64,000 nt of DNA from Candidatus Endonucleibacter bathymodioli (lineage in GTDB: Bacteria > Pseudomonadota > Gammaproteobacteria > Pseudomonadales > Endozoicomonadaceae), in assembly GCA_030674915.1 (NCBI GenBank), contig JASXSV010000011.1:1-64000 (forward strand). The letters run 5' to 3'. The notes under the pieces were generated by a model. That model did no database searches, was not told where the DNA came from, and worked only from the letters and a program-made list of their open reading frames with translations. Every line of letters starts with the position of its first letter. The stretch's first letter is position 1. The position numbers and the translations under genes are program-made. Positions 28,550 through 37,488 of this stretch are shown here, piece by piece.

Positions 28550-29254
28550 ATGAATTCCCTGACCTCAGCAAAAAACGGATCAGCCATGCAAAGAAGTAGC
28601 GGCAGTTTCAACCTGGTTTTTCTGCTTTCGGTTTTTCACATTGTCACCATTACTGCCAGTAACTATTTAGTTCAGATCCCCTTCCAGATGGGAGGTCTGC
28701 TCACTACTTGGGGAGCCTTTACGTACCCATTTATATTACTGGCTACCAACTTAACCGTTAGTATCTACGGCTCAAAACAGGCCAGGAAAATCATCTTCCT
28801 GGTCATGTTCCCTGCTTTACTGACGTCCTATCTAGTGTCCGTTTTATTTGTAAATGGTACATTTCAAAGTATTGAAAGCCTGACTAACTTCAACCTGTAT
28901 GTAGCTAGAATAGCCATTGCCAGCTTTACCGCCTATCTGATTGGCCAAATCATAGATATCACCATATTCAACCGTCTTCGCCTGTCCTCAGCATGGTGGG
29001 CTGCCCCTGCATGCTCAACAGTTGTTTGGAGCTTGGTTGACACTATGAGTTTTTTTAGCCTTGCATTTGCTGGCTCATCGGATACCTTCATGGCCATCCA
29101 CTGGATGGAAATAGCCGTAGTGGATTATGGCTGTAAACTGCTAATCAGCCTATTATTCTTCCTGCCAATGTACGGCATGCTGTTAAACTTACTAGCTCAC
29201 AAGCTCAAAACACACATGCATATAACACCAAACCACGCAATGGTGAAAAACTGA
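28550..29254 (+). CDS. yhhQ: Queuosine precursor transporter, YhhQ/QPTR family
   Basis: 234 residues with about six membrane helices. Strong family matches: SVFHIVTITASNYLVQIP, TTWGAFTYPFI with LATNLTV, ARKIIFLVMFPALL, IGQIIDITIFNRLR, WWAAPACST and HWMEIAVVDY. It takes up 7-cyano- or 7-aminomethyl-7-deazaguanine through the inner membrane for tRNA queuosine modification. ATG 28550 is annotated; ATG 28586, with GGA six nt upstream, is an alternative closer to the E. coli N-terminus. It is isolated between two IS5 copies. Salvage of queuosine precursors fits life inside a host. Confidence 0.85.
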   Translation: MNSLTSAKNGSAMQRSSGSFNLVFLLSVFHIVTITASNYLVQIPFQMGGLLTTWGAFTYPFILLATNLTVSIYGSKQARKIIFLVMFPALLTSYLVSVLFVNGTFQSIESLTNFNLYVARIAIASFTAYLIGQIIDITIFNRLRLSSAWWAAPACSTVVWSLVDTMSFFSLAFAGSSDTFMAIHWMEIAVVDYGCKLLISLLFFLPMYGMLLNLLAHKLKTHMHITPNHAMVKN

Positions 29255-29434
29255 TAAGTATAGCTATGCTCGTCGCTTTTGAAGGTGCTAGCTTGTTGAT
29301 AAAAACCGACCTGACTCGAATAAGTCTTCCTTTCTTCACTACATCTTTTTGATAAAACTAAAAATTAAACTTTCTAGCTTAAAGAAAATGCTCAAATACC
29401 AAACAAGACAAGACATAAAAATCATCGTTATAAT

Positions 29435-30633
29435 GAGACCTTTGCACGATAACGCTGCATAAGCCCCACTATTAATGAAATTGTATTTTTTTAGGATAAA
29501 GCCTTAAAAAACACAATTACAGTTCGAATATGCGCCATTCGAGCCATTTCACCCTTCATTTTCGATTTTCAGACGCAACTTGCCTGCTGAATCGATAAAC
29601 CTCGTTTAATATTGTGCGCCACACACATTATTTCAAAACGTGTGCGATTTCGGCTTAAGCCAAGATAACGAGCTTTCGCCATGCCGTAGTGTAATTTCAA
29701 AACGCCAAATACTCGCTCCACAGTGCAGCGCACGCCAGAATGTAAACGGTTAAAGCACTTATCATGTTCTGTTAATGGTTTATTTCGATAAGCACGTCTT
29801 ATTATTCTGTTATCAATATTTCTATCATCCAGCCATTCACTGTGCTTCTTGCTGGAATAAGCACTATCCGCATAAACAGACGACTCTTCACCATCTAATA
29901 GCTCAGTGAAACAATTTGAATCGTGAATATTTCCTGCTGTGTAACCGATCGATTTTATCAACCCATCCTCATCGACATTTATGTGCGCTTTATAGCCGTA
30001 GGTACTTTTACTCTTCCCGTCAGAACCTGCTTTCACGTTCCACTTCGCGTCAGGATCCTGTGTTGAGTGCTTGTCTTTATCCTTATTTGGGCGACACTGT
30101 TTAGCCTCAATTACGCTAGCATCAACAATACTGATACCTCCAGATTTAATATAAAGACCTTTATCTATAAGCTGGGAATTGATTTCTTGAAGCAACTTAT
30201 CCATAAGCAACAACTTATCGAGCTTCTGTCTAAATCGCCAAAAAGTACTGTGGTCCGGCACTGACTCTGAAATGTCGAGCGCAATAAATCGACGAAATAA
30301 AAGATCGCGAGCAAGCTGTTTCTCTAGGGCCGAATCGCTTAATTTATACCAACTTTGCAGCAGCAGTGCCTTAAACATCATCAGTGGAGGCCATGCCTTT
30401 TCGCCTCGAGAACTTGAATGTATATCTTTCAGATGATGCTCTAAGCGATCCCAATCAATGAGTTCATGGACAGAGTCGAGTTCTTTCACTGCATCGTGAT
30501 CAATCAGCATTGAATCTGCTAGACTGCGTTGTTTCAGATTTTTCCAAGCCATAATTTCACCGAAAGGCATTGATTGTGCAAGGCTTATTATACCTGATTT
30601 TCAGTTATTTAGCGAGATTCGTGCAAAGGTCTC
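29435..30633 (-). mobile_element. IS5-family element, copy 3 (1199 bp)
   Basis: Ends GAGACCTTTGCACGA and its inverse, with ATAAT direct repeats at 29430-29434 and 30634-30638. Confidence 0.9.
29569..30552 (-). CDS. IS5-family transposase (copy 3)
   Basis: 327 residues from MAWKNL, matching copy 2 in protein sequence. Intact DDE domain. Start chosen as for the other copies. Confidence 0.9.
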   Translation of the reverse strand: MAWKNLKQRSLADSMLIDHDAVKELDSVHELIDWDRLEHHLKDIHSSSRGEKAWPPLMMFKALLLQSWYKLSDSALEKQLARDLLFRRFIALDISESVPDHSTFWRFRQKLDKLLLMDKLLQEINSQLIDKGLYIKSGGISIVDASVIEAKQCRPNKDKDKHSTQDPDAKWNVKAGSDGKSKSTYGYKAHINVDEDGLIKSIGYTAGNIHDSNCFTELLDGEESSVYADSAYSSKKHSEWLDDRNIDNRIIRRAYRNKPLTEHDKCFNRLHSGVRCTVERVFGVLKLHYGMAKARYLGLSRNRTRFEIMCVAHNIKRGLSIQQASCV

Positions 30634-31030
30634 ATAATATTTAAGTGCGTGATTCAGTTATTTATTTCAAGCTGATTTAACAAATAAATCTATGCCGTAT
30701 AAGACTTACGCATTTACGCATTAATGCACCGATAAATTTTGATAGTGGATTATCCTTCCCACTTGCAAAGTTCTCAACGAAAGCGCTTACAGTATCTTTA
30801 AATAGCTCCCTCTGGAACTGATAAATATCAGTACATTCCTGTTATATCTGCATTTTATAGAGATAAAAAAAGCTAAAATGGCAGCAAACATATGGTTTCT
30901 GGCGGGACGCTCGCTGCTAACCTAAAAGTGCCCAATATGTCAAACCTGCTTGATATCCCTATAATACTGTTCAATCTGCCTATCTTTACCCATGACTGAG
31001 ATTAATGATAGGCAGTTACACAGATTTTTA
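30634..31030 (-). other. Gap with a decayed coding fragment of unknown origin
   Basis: The minus strand at about 30675-30825 reads FQRELFKDTVSAFVENFASG followed by KDNPLSKFIGALMRKC before a stop. It looks like the end of a former gene, but I do not recognise the family. The rest shows no open frame of note. Confidence 0.3.
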
Positions 31031-31576
31031 TTACGATTCAATAATGTACACTTTATCATCAAACATTGATCTTTTTGCACTATAAAAGCATTTTGGATCA
31101 TCAGGAGACTGAACAAAATATTCAGGATCCTTCTCTCCTTTATTTCCTGTAATTCGTTCCAATAAAGTCGGCATAGTCATCAGTAGCGGCAGATCTTTAG
31201 CCCTTTTTTGTTTGGCATTCCAGTACCCCCTAGCGACCATATCTGTTGGTTAAAAGCCGGTTACACTCCTAGAAAACTCTTTGAATTTACTGGGCCTTCC
31301 TTTAATCGGACCAGATTCACCATCTTCAAGATCATGAACTGATATACCTTCTGGGAAACCATTTTTTAGAATTTCATCAGCCATTCCTGGAAATTTTTTA
31401 GTGGTAGTAATATCTGTGATGGTATAAGGACTTTTGATTACGTGATATCCCTTCTCACCATTTACCTTAATAATCATAGGTTCTTTTGAATAAAAAAGTA
31501 CATACTGAGATGAGGTTATTTGACCTGACGGCATATAATATAGCTCCTGATAGACCCAATAATCGATACTCCTCAT
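31031..31576 (-). pseudogene. Unrecognised gene split by an in-frame TAA and probably 5'-truncated
   Basis: One continuous minus-strand frame of about 181 codons is interrupted once, by TAA at 31250-31252. The first part reads YVLFYSKEPMIIKVNGEKGY and then ends KFKEFSRSVTGF; the second reads PTDMVARGYWNAKQKRAKDL and ends KVYIIES. There is no ribosome-binding site at the ATG (31576), and an IS30 remnant begins just upstream, so the original 5' end is probably lost. No domain is recognised. Confidence 0.45.
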
Positions 31577-31605
31577 GTTTGGTTCGAGAAATCTAGATGC
31601 ATTAC

Positions 31606-31860
31606 CTAGACTTCCACAATAACCAACACACTTACCCTATAAAAACTCAATCGGACCGAGTAGTTAAAAGCTTTTCGTGGCCGTATGTTGATTAAAAATT
31701 GAGCCTCCCCAATTTTATTTTTCGACACGTCTCCAATCTTCATTCCCTTTGGGAAAAATATGCGTAGCAGGCCAAGAGTATTCTCGCCTCCTTGCGCTAG
31801 GAGAGCTGTCAACTTTCCTGATTTTTCCAACTTAACCACGAGGTAGTCAGAGCATAATCA
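31606..31860 (-). pseudogene. IS30-family transposase remnant (C-terminal)
   Basis: The minus strand reads LLRIFFPKGMKIGDVSKNKI followed by GEAQFLINIRPRKAFNYSV, the closing part of an IS30 transposase and the same lineage as the remnants at 1-545 and 17510-17990. Upstream catalytic segments are missing. Confidence 0.65.
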
Positions 31861-31998
31861 ACAACTCCACAGCTTCAAGTAAAATGGGTAGAACGAGCTC
31901 GTCTATCCATTCCCGTTGAACGCGTGAAGTGGCTGACTAGCCCATGAGCCACAACAACCACCTTCTCGCAGCTCATAGGCATGAGCTCGTTTGTCACG

Positions 31999-32514
31999 TC
32001 ACCTGCTTATACATTCACTTGTAATGGCTGAACTTCTTACTCCATGTAACCAATGTAGTAGCTCAGAGGTAGCAAACACAGCCTCAACACCTTTGTTCAT
32101 GTGATCACTTCCTGAACGCTCCTGGGCATGTTTAATATCTACAACCCCTATCACTTCATTAATCACAGGCTTACCAAACCGGCTTGTAACCTCACTAAAA
32201 CCATGGACTATATTGTGCATTACCGTATCATCGTGCGCAGTTATCCCTTTAAGCACAACTCCGAAAGCAAGTATAGCGTCTAGGGTTGGGTCTACCTCAA
32301 AAAGCACGCGGGCAGCAAATGGAATTTCCAACGCCCCAGGAACTCGGTGGATAAAAATATTTTCAGGTTGAACATCTATAGCCAGTAATTCTCTATAGGC
32401 TCGCTCAATCATCCCGTTGACACAGGTGCTGTGCCACATACTGCCGATAATTGCTAAACGGGCATCGGGAATTTTATGAAACTCCCCAGGAACTTTTGGA
32501 AGACCTATTCCCAT
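31999..32514 (-). CDS. ribH: 6,7-dimethyl-8-ribityllumazine synthase
   Basis: 171 residues. RibH motifs: ARLAIIGSMWHS near the N-terminus, VPGALEIPFAARVL, AILAFGVVLKGITAHDD with the catalytic His, VTSRFGKPVINEVIGV, and MNKGVEAVFATSELLHWL. It condenses 5-amino-6-ribitylaminouracil with 3,4-dihydroxy-2-butanone 4-phosphate in riboflavin synthesis. In most gammaproteobacteria ribH sits between ribBA and nusB; here those two are only 47 bp apart and ribH stands alone more than 20 kb away. The start region MGIGLPKVPGEFHKIPDA is longer than average. The last codons (TSECISR) run into palindromic-repeat-like DNA. Confidence 0.75.
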   Translation of the reverse strand: MGIGLPKVPGEFHKIPDARLAIIGSMWHSTCVNGMIERAYRELLAIDVQPENIFIHRVPGALEIPFAARVLFEVDPTLDAILAFGVVLKGITAHDDTVMHNIVHGFSEVTSRFGKPVINEVIGVVDIKHAQERSGSDHMNKGVEAVFATSELLHWLHGVRSSAITSECISR

Positions 32515-32606
32515 AACCCAAACCTCCCAAGCTTTATTTTAACTAACCCAAGAAAATAGCTACCATACCAATAGTTTGCAAACGCTGTTTTAATTAATGT
32601 ACGATT

Positions 32607-32732
32607 TATACCCACCCTCTTGAAGGCATGGGGTTGTTGAATACTCTCACCATCTCAAACCATCTATGCTCGCAGGATTATGGGGCTTCTCTCGTTTGTT
32701 GCCTACCTGCAGGCTCAATGGAAACTAGTCTA
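32607..32732. repeat. Dispersed palindromic repeat, full copy
   Basis: Begins TATACCCACCCTCTTGAAGG and runs through TTGAATACTCTCACC, CATCTATGCTCGCAGG and GGGGCTTCTCTCGTTTGTT to CTCAATGGAAACTAGT. The two ends are imperfect inverse copies of each other. It separates ribH from folK. Confidence 0.7.
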
Positions 32733-32761
32733 GAGTGTGTGACCATAATCGATAGTTGCGA

Positions 32762-33268
32762 TTAAAGCCATGGCCAAGAGTCAGCAACAATATTTAGCTC
32801 GGCAGAGCTTATATTGTCTAGCAGAGAAAATAAACAACCATGCCCTGGTACTATTAAATCCGAAGCAATATCGTTGAGTGGATATAAAGTAAAAGGACGA
32901 AGATGTAGCTGATAATGAGGAATTGTCAGTCTCGACGTATTAATCGTTTGATCACCGTATAATAAAATATCCAAATCAAGAGTTCGCGGACCCCACCGGA
33001 CTGTTCTTATACGACCATACTTATACTCGATAGATTGTAAAGTATCGAGCAAAGATTCTGGAGATAGGTCGGTGGATACTGCAATTACTGCGTTATAGTA
33101 ATCCTGTTGTCCCGACGGCCCTATAGGACTACTTCTATAAAGCTTAGAGCAACGTAATAGATTGATGCTTTTCTCGGAAGCCATGTCATCAACAGCACGC
33201 TGAAGCTGATGTCCCGAGTTGCCAAGATTGCTACCAAGGGCAATATAAGAAGTAGTAGTGATCGCCAT
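32762..33268 (-). CDS. folK: 2-amino-4-hydroxy-6-hydroxymethyldihydropteridine pyrophosphokinase (HPPK)
   Basis: About 168 residues from ATG 33268 (MAITTTSYIALGSNLGN); a TTG eight codons earlier is a weaker choice. HPPK signatures: YIALGSNLGN, the KLYRSSPIGPSGQQDYYNAV loop, and RTVRWGPRTLDLDILLYG with the Mg-binding Asp pair. It transfers pyrophosphate from ATP to 6-hydroxymethyldihydropterin in folate synthesis. It is monocistronic here, without its usual pcnB or panB neighbours. Palindromic repeats lie on both sides. Confidence 0.9.
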   Translation of the reverse strand: MAITTTSYIALGSNLGNSGHQLQRAVDDMASEKSINLLRCSKLYRSSPIGPSGQQDYYNAVIAVSTDLSPESLLDTLQSIEYKYGRIRTVRWGPRTLDLDILLYGDQTINTSRLTIPHYQLHLRPFTLYPLNDIASDLIVPGHGCLFSLLDNISSAELNIVADSWPWL

Positions 33269-33354
33269 CAGAGCATTTACCAAACTGTGCAAGATGATAT
33301 TATGGTTACATATCGATCAGACTATACTCGTATTCATTGCAAGTGTGAATAGGC

Positions 33355-33447
33355 AATAAGCGTTCACCCCCATGAGCCTTAGCGTAACAGATGCTTTGGA
33401 TAATGCTATCAGTCAACAACCACGCACCTACAATGAAAACTGATAAA
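33355..33447. repeat. Dispersed palindromic repeat, partial inverse copy
   Basis: Reads GCGTTCACCCCCATGAGCC through AGTCAACAACC to ACCTACAATGAAAACTG. Core and one end are present, and the middle is degenerate. Confidence 0.45.
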
Positions 33448-33648
33448 ATAAAAATGTGCAGAATGCAGTATCAGTCAAAACCCAGAATAACAAACCTCTC
33501 AACACTAACCTTGTCTGGTTGACATTGCTGGATATTTTAATTTTCGCCAAACCGATACAAACGGCTTCAACGCGCTCGTTATGAGTGCATTAACAAATAT
33601 TTTTTGGGAGTGCTCTTATTTATCGGATGCCTGCACCTTCTTATTGGC

Positions 33649-33953
33649 CTAATCTAATGCCTGTAGTGATACACGTGCGGAGCTAAGTATCCATTCTACC
33701 GTCAATTTTCCCACACCCAGCATCAATTTAGCTTCCTGAAACCAATAATCTTCTTTATGATGCCAAATATCCGCTCCACCTCCTGCTTTCGAAACCAGTC
33801 CGGACAGGAGCCATCGCCAAAAAGATGCCATCCTATCGTTGTCATGATGCTTGTTGGCGCTGAGGTATCAAAAGTCGATGGACTCGTAGCCGCCCGCTTA
33901 ATTTTACGACTGGAGAAAAAGCCAACGCCATAGTCGTAGATCATCAGCCACAA
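33649..33953 (-). pseudogene. Degenerate transposase C-terminus (DDE type)
   Basis: One minus-strand frame gives WFRKQEVERIFGIIKKIIGF. A second gives LMLGVGKLTVEWILSSARVS. Together they resemble the VExxFGxIKK then RGxxKVxxEW(x)L ending of IS5/IS1182-type transposases. A frameshift near 33735 separates the two halves. No ends are recognised. Confidence 0.5.
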
Positions 33954-34365
33954 TAGAGTCTAGGGATGGTGAATCTTACAGCCGCTACCTCAGTATTGCT
34001 TGGTAATCCTGCAACAAAGCGCGTTAAATGATCTTCTAGCAGCCATTCATACAGTGATGGTCATAGTAAATAGTCAGTGTCTCGATCGAAATTGATTAAC
34101 CGTATTGCAGCATACCTGCTGCTAAGTTGAAGACCGGGCATCCCATATTATTGGGATTAAGCCCAACAAACTCCTAGATATTTCAACTTATCTGACCCAG
34201 AAATGCATTGAGTTGTTGCATGTACATAAGTTATTAGTTATTATTACTTCTTTTTTGGTAGATGAGGCTTATAATGTCTACTTCTACTAAGTGCTCCCTT
34301 TATGTTCGAATCGGTGAATTCGAATGTGAATTTAATGCATTTCACCAATAAGTTGAGTATATAAA
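33954..34365. other. Intergenic region upstream of the cold-shock gene
   Basis: The left part is probably more of the same decayed transposase. The right 150 bp are the leader of the cold-shock gene, and no clear riboregulatory fold can be assigned by eye. Confidence 0.3.
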
Positions 34366-34572
34366 ATGAGTAAAGGCACAGTTAAATGGTTCAATCCCGA
34401 AAAGGGTTTTGGTTTTATTACACCAGAGGATGGAGGCAAAGACCTTTTTGTGCATCACTCCGAAATTCAGAGTGACAGTGGCTTTGCAACGCTTAATGAT
34501 GGCCAGCCCGTTGAATTTGAGGTAGGACAAGGGCAAAAAGGACCGTGTGCAAACAAGGTTATGCCTCTGTAA
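34366..34572 (+). CDS. Cold-shock domain protein (CspA family)
   Basis: 68 residues, the usual length for a single cold-shock domain. RNP1 KGFGFIT and RNP2 LFVHHS are intact, with the start [10 protein letters not shown] typical of the family. It binds single-stranded RNA and DNA and acts as an RNA chaperone. The paralogue type (cold-induced or constitutive) cannot be decided from this sequence. Confidence 0.9.
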   Translation: MSKGTVKWFNPEKGFGFITPEDGGKDLFVHHSEIQSDSGFATLNDGQPVEFEVGQGQKGPCANKVMPL

Positions 34573-34600
34573 GAGATAAGAGGATCAATAATCATAAAGC

Positions 34601-34641
34601 CCACTTACTAGAGTCACCCTAAAAGGTATCTCTTTAAGTGG
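34601..34641 (+). terminator. Hairpin downstream of the cold-shock gene
   Basis: CCACTTA-C-TAGAG pairs with CTCT-TTAAGTGG around a loop of about 15 nt. No T tract follows, so it may be a processing or stability element rather than a classical terminator. Confidence 0.35.
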
Positions 34642-35126
34642 TATTACTAGGCTCAAAGCATTGCTTACTACTGCACACCTAAATCACTTGCGCGATCCAA
34701 GCATCCCCTCCATTTACTGTAAAACGCAAACAAGCAGAAATAGCCTGTCAGACTAAGAACAGTATATAGTTTTTGGATATAAGCCTCAAAAATCTTTCTA
34801 TGCAAAACCTTCCGTGCTTCTCAGAATCGAGACTACAAGTGAACCTATCCACCATTGAGTGCCCAAGTTTTCAGCCATATTTCCACTCCCCTAGACAGCA
34901 TGAGGTTGCTTACCAGCTCTCACTCACCCACCTCATAGAGCTTCCCTCGCTTAACACCTACTCACACTTTCAAGAGAAATAAACATTGTATCCAAACAAC
35001 ATTTTTGCATTCCCTGCAAATACAGCCTTATATCGGTACGATTGGTCTTAGCTCATTTATCACCTACTTACACATCGATGGTAGCGGGCATAGCACAGAC
35101 ATAACTTTACGCAAGAGAAGAATGCT
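34642..35126. other. Intergenic region with partial palindromic repeats
   Basis: 34899-34983 carries a partial copy of the dispersed repeat (GCATGAGGTTGCTTACC, CTCTCACTCACCCACC, ACCTACTCACACTTTCAAG). A second half-copy ends at about 35097 (CACATCGATGGTAGCGGGCATAG). No gene is seen. Confidence 0.4.
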
Positions 35127-36233
35127 ATGATTGAAAAATATATAGGTTTGATGTCCGGCACCAGTCTTGACGGTATGGATGCAGTGCTTATATCTCTAGA
35201 AAATAATAAAGTCCCAAAAATTTTGTCACACCATTACACGCCAATGCCTGACGTGCTACGCCAACAGATTTTGGACTTATGTAGCAGCGGTAACAATGAG
35301 ATTGAACGACTAGCGATGATCGATCTGGATGTTGCTAGACTGTCAGCAATTACAGTAAACGAGCTACTCAAACGCAGTGGAGAAACAACAAATAATATAA
35401 AAGCTATTGGCAGCCACGGCCAAACCATACGACATAAACCAGAAATGGGTTATACCTTACAGATAGGTGATCCTAGTCTAATTGCAGAGCTCACTGGCAT
35501 TACCGTTGTTGCAGATTTTCGCCGCAGAGACATGGCAGCAGGAGGACAGGGGGCACCGTTAGTGTCTTCTTTCCATAATGCGGTTTTTTTTAGCGATTCT
35601 GAATCAAGAGTGATTGTTAATATTGGCGGCATCAGCAATATCTCCATTTTATCTGTGAAGGGGCGCAGCCTAACTATTGGCTTTGATAGCGGCCCTGGCA
35701 ATATATTAATGGACTACTGGTGTCGAAAGCATAAAAATACTCCCTTTGATAATAATGGTGCATGGGCCGCTTCTGTCGAACACAACCAAGAATTACTTGA
35801 TTCCATGATGAATGAAAGCTTTTTTCATAGGTCACCTCCTAAAAGTACAGGTCGCGAGCTATTCAATCCAGGTTGGCTTGCCAGGCAACTAAAACCTTTT
35901 GCCAACCTCACACCGGACACAATTCAGGCAACTCTCTGTAACTTAACAGCCATGAGTATTGCCTCCGCTATTAAGGATCATGCTCCTGACACACAAGCTG
36001 TGTTTGTCTGCGGCGGTGGCGCAAAAAACAATGAACTTATGAAGATCATGAGCTTACATCTTGACAGTATCCGGTTAACCTCAACCAATGCTCTGGGAGT
36101 TGATCCTGGGTTGGTAGAATCCTCTGCGTTTGCTTGGCTGGCTAGACAGACGTTACACGGCGAGCCGGGTAATCTACCCGAGGGAACCGGTGCAAAAGGA
36201 TTGAGAATACTAGGTGGAATTTATTCAAAATAG
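35127..36233 (+). CDS. anmK: Anhydro-N-acetylmuramic acid kinase
   Basis: 368 residues, normal length. Motifs: GLMSGTSLDGMDAVLI (P-loop-like), GSHGQTIRH, LQIGDPSLIAELTGI, VVADFRRRDMAAGGQGAPL with the catalytic Asp, VNIGGISNIS and GFDSGPGNILMDYW. It phosphorylates and opens 1,6-anhydroMurNAc to MurNAc-6-P in peptidoglycan recycling. In related bacteria anmK neighbours tyrS and an M23 endopeptidase gene. All three are present here but are spread over 7.5 kb, with ribD and an outer-membrane protein between. Confidence 0.95.
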   Translation: MIEKYIGLMSGTSLDGMDAVLISLENNKVPKILSHHYTPMPDVLRQQILDLCSSGNNEIERLAMIDLDVARLSAITVNELLKRSGETTNNIKAIGSHGQTIRHKPEMGYTLQIGDPSLIAELTGITVVADFRRRDMAAGGQGAPLVSSFHNAVFFSDSESRVIVNIGGISNISILSVKGRSLTIGFDSGPGNILMDYWCRKHKNTPFDNNGAWAASVEHNQELLDSMMNESFFHRSPPKSTGRELFNPGWLARQLKPFANLTPDTIQATLCNLTAMSIASAIKDHAPDTQAVFVCGGGAKNNELMKIMSLHLDSIRLTSTNALGVDPGLVESSAFAWLARQTLHGEPGNLPEGTGAKGLRILGGIYSK

Positions 36234-36261
36234 TCAGCATTACATCTTTACTTAAAGCTTG

Positions 36262-36385
36262 CTATACTCTTTGCCGTTAAATGAGTGGTCGTGTTAGGCG
36301 ACGAGCGAACGAAGCCTAATGAGCCTACGAACAATAGGTGATTGATAGCGATCAACAACCTGACACCATGAAGGGAGTGGCATAT
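36262..36385. repeat. Dispersed palindromic repeat, inverse full copy
   Basis: Runs from TATACTCTTTGCCGTTAAATG through GGCGACGAGCGAACGAAGCC, GAGCCTACGAACAATAGGTG and GATCAACAACC to CACCATGAAGGGAG. It is the reverse orientation of the copy at 32607. Confidence 0.65.
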
Positions 36386-36640
36386 TTCGTATATCTTCAG
36401 AGAATCCAAATTGAAACAGTTGGCCAGGGAGCTATTTGCGTATCAAAACCGGGAAAGCAATACTATAAGCTCTTTAGTAAATTAATTTCTCGGTAGCTCT
36501 GTCAATAATGGCGCAGTATTATCTGGGGTTTTAAAAAGATCAAAATTGCCTATAGGCAAAAGCATCAAAGCTTTCAGTACATAAACTCTAGCCCATTCAT
36601 CAATGGTTTATTTTTAAATGACAGGAAGTAAAGCATAATT

Positions 36641-37309
36641 ATGACATATAAAAAGTTTTTTTTAATAATGGTGGCTATTTTATCTTTTGATGAGAATGTT
36701 CTTGCCTATGATAATAGGGCCGAACTTTTAGCGAAGAAAAAATTAGAACATTTTGATTTAGGAGACGCGTTCAGGGAGCAGACTCCTGTTAAGCCCTTAG
36801 CCATGAGTCAGAGTATAGAAACTAAAGAATTTACAGTTAAAACAGATACTGCTGAGCACATGAACAAAGATACAGAAGAGCAAAACGATGACATCGATTC
36901 TAAAACTTGGCTGGATACACTCTGGGGAAGTCCGGCAAAGAATCATCTTTGTTTAGGTATGTGGACACATCACCTTGACGGAGGCAGTGATGATAGAAAC
37001 TCAAATAATCAGCTACTTGGTGTTACCTATAATAGCTACTATTGTGGCACTTTTATAAATACTCATTACGATACGACGTGGTCTCTGGGTGTTCAAAGAA
37101 GCTGGTATAAACAACAATACGGCATTTTAGATGTTGAGCTAGGGTATAGGATGGGGATGCTCTATGGATACAAAAAACACCTGACTATGTTTAATACTCC
37201 TTTTTTTCCTTTAATTCAAGTTCTTGCCGATTTTACTTATAAGGATATTGGCATTCAGCTTACTTGGGCTGGAGTCGTAGGAACCATTGGTTTTGTAGTT
37301 GGATTTTAA
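36641..37309 (+). CDS. Predicted outer-membrane beta-barrel protein, possibly PagP-like
   Basis: 222 residues with a signal peptide (FFLIMVAILSFDENVLA, cleavage near residue 22) and an acidic linker to about residue 90. A C-terminal half follows with alternating hydrophobic strands ending in Phe, typical of outer-membrane barrels. The arrangement LCLGMWTHHLD, YDTTWSLGVQRSWYK, VELGYRMGMLYGYKK, FFPLIQVLADFTYKDIGIQL and VGTIGFVVGF resembles lipid A palmitoyltransferase-like proteins (an early His, central Asp, and a PLxxLADxxY-like strand). I regard that as suggestive only. It is monocistronic and is followed by a clear terminator. Confidence 0.45.
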   Translation: MTYKKFFLIMVAILSFDENVLAYDNRAELLAKKKLEHFDLGDAFREQTPVKPLAMSQSIETKEFTVKTDTAEHMNKDTEEQNDDIDSKTWLDTLWGSPAKNHLCLGMWTHHLDGGSDDRNSNNQLLGVTYNSYYCGTFINTHYDTTWSLGVQRSWYKQQYGILDVELGYRMGMLYGYKKHLTMFNTPFFPLIQVLADFTYKDIGIQLTWAGVVGTIGFVVGF

Positions 37310-37339
37310 AGGATCTTCGAATAAGATCCTTATTTTATA
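37309..37339 (+). terminator. Rho-independent terminator
   Basis: A perfect 9-bp stem AAGGATCTT (37309-37317) and AAGATCCTT (37323-37331) with a 5-nt loop is followed by ATTTTAT. It starts right at the end of the barrel-protein gene. Confidence 0.85.
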
Positions 37340-37488
37340 GCTGGAATTAACTTATGAGGGTAAAAGTGCTAAGTGGTTGAGGTAAGATATAATGGTCAAC
37401 AACTTCAATCCTTCAATGGTATCAGTATAGGCTATAGTGCACGTTGGGCTTTAATTCGCGCTCCGTATGCTTTTTGGAAACATCCATA

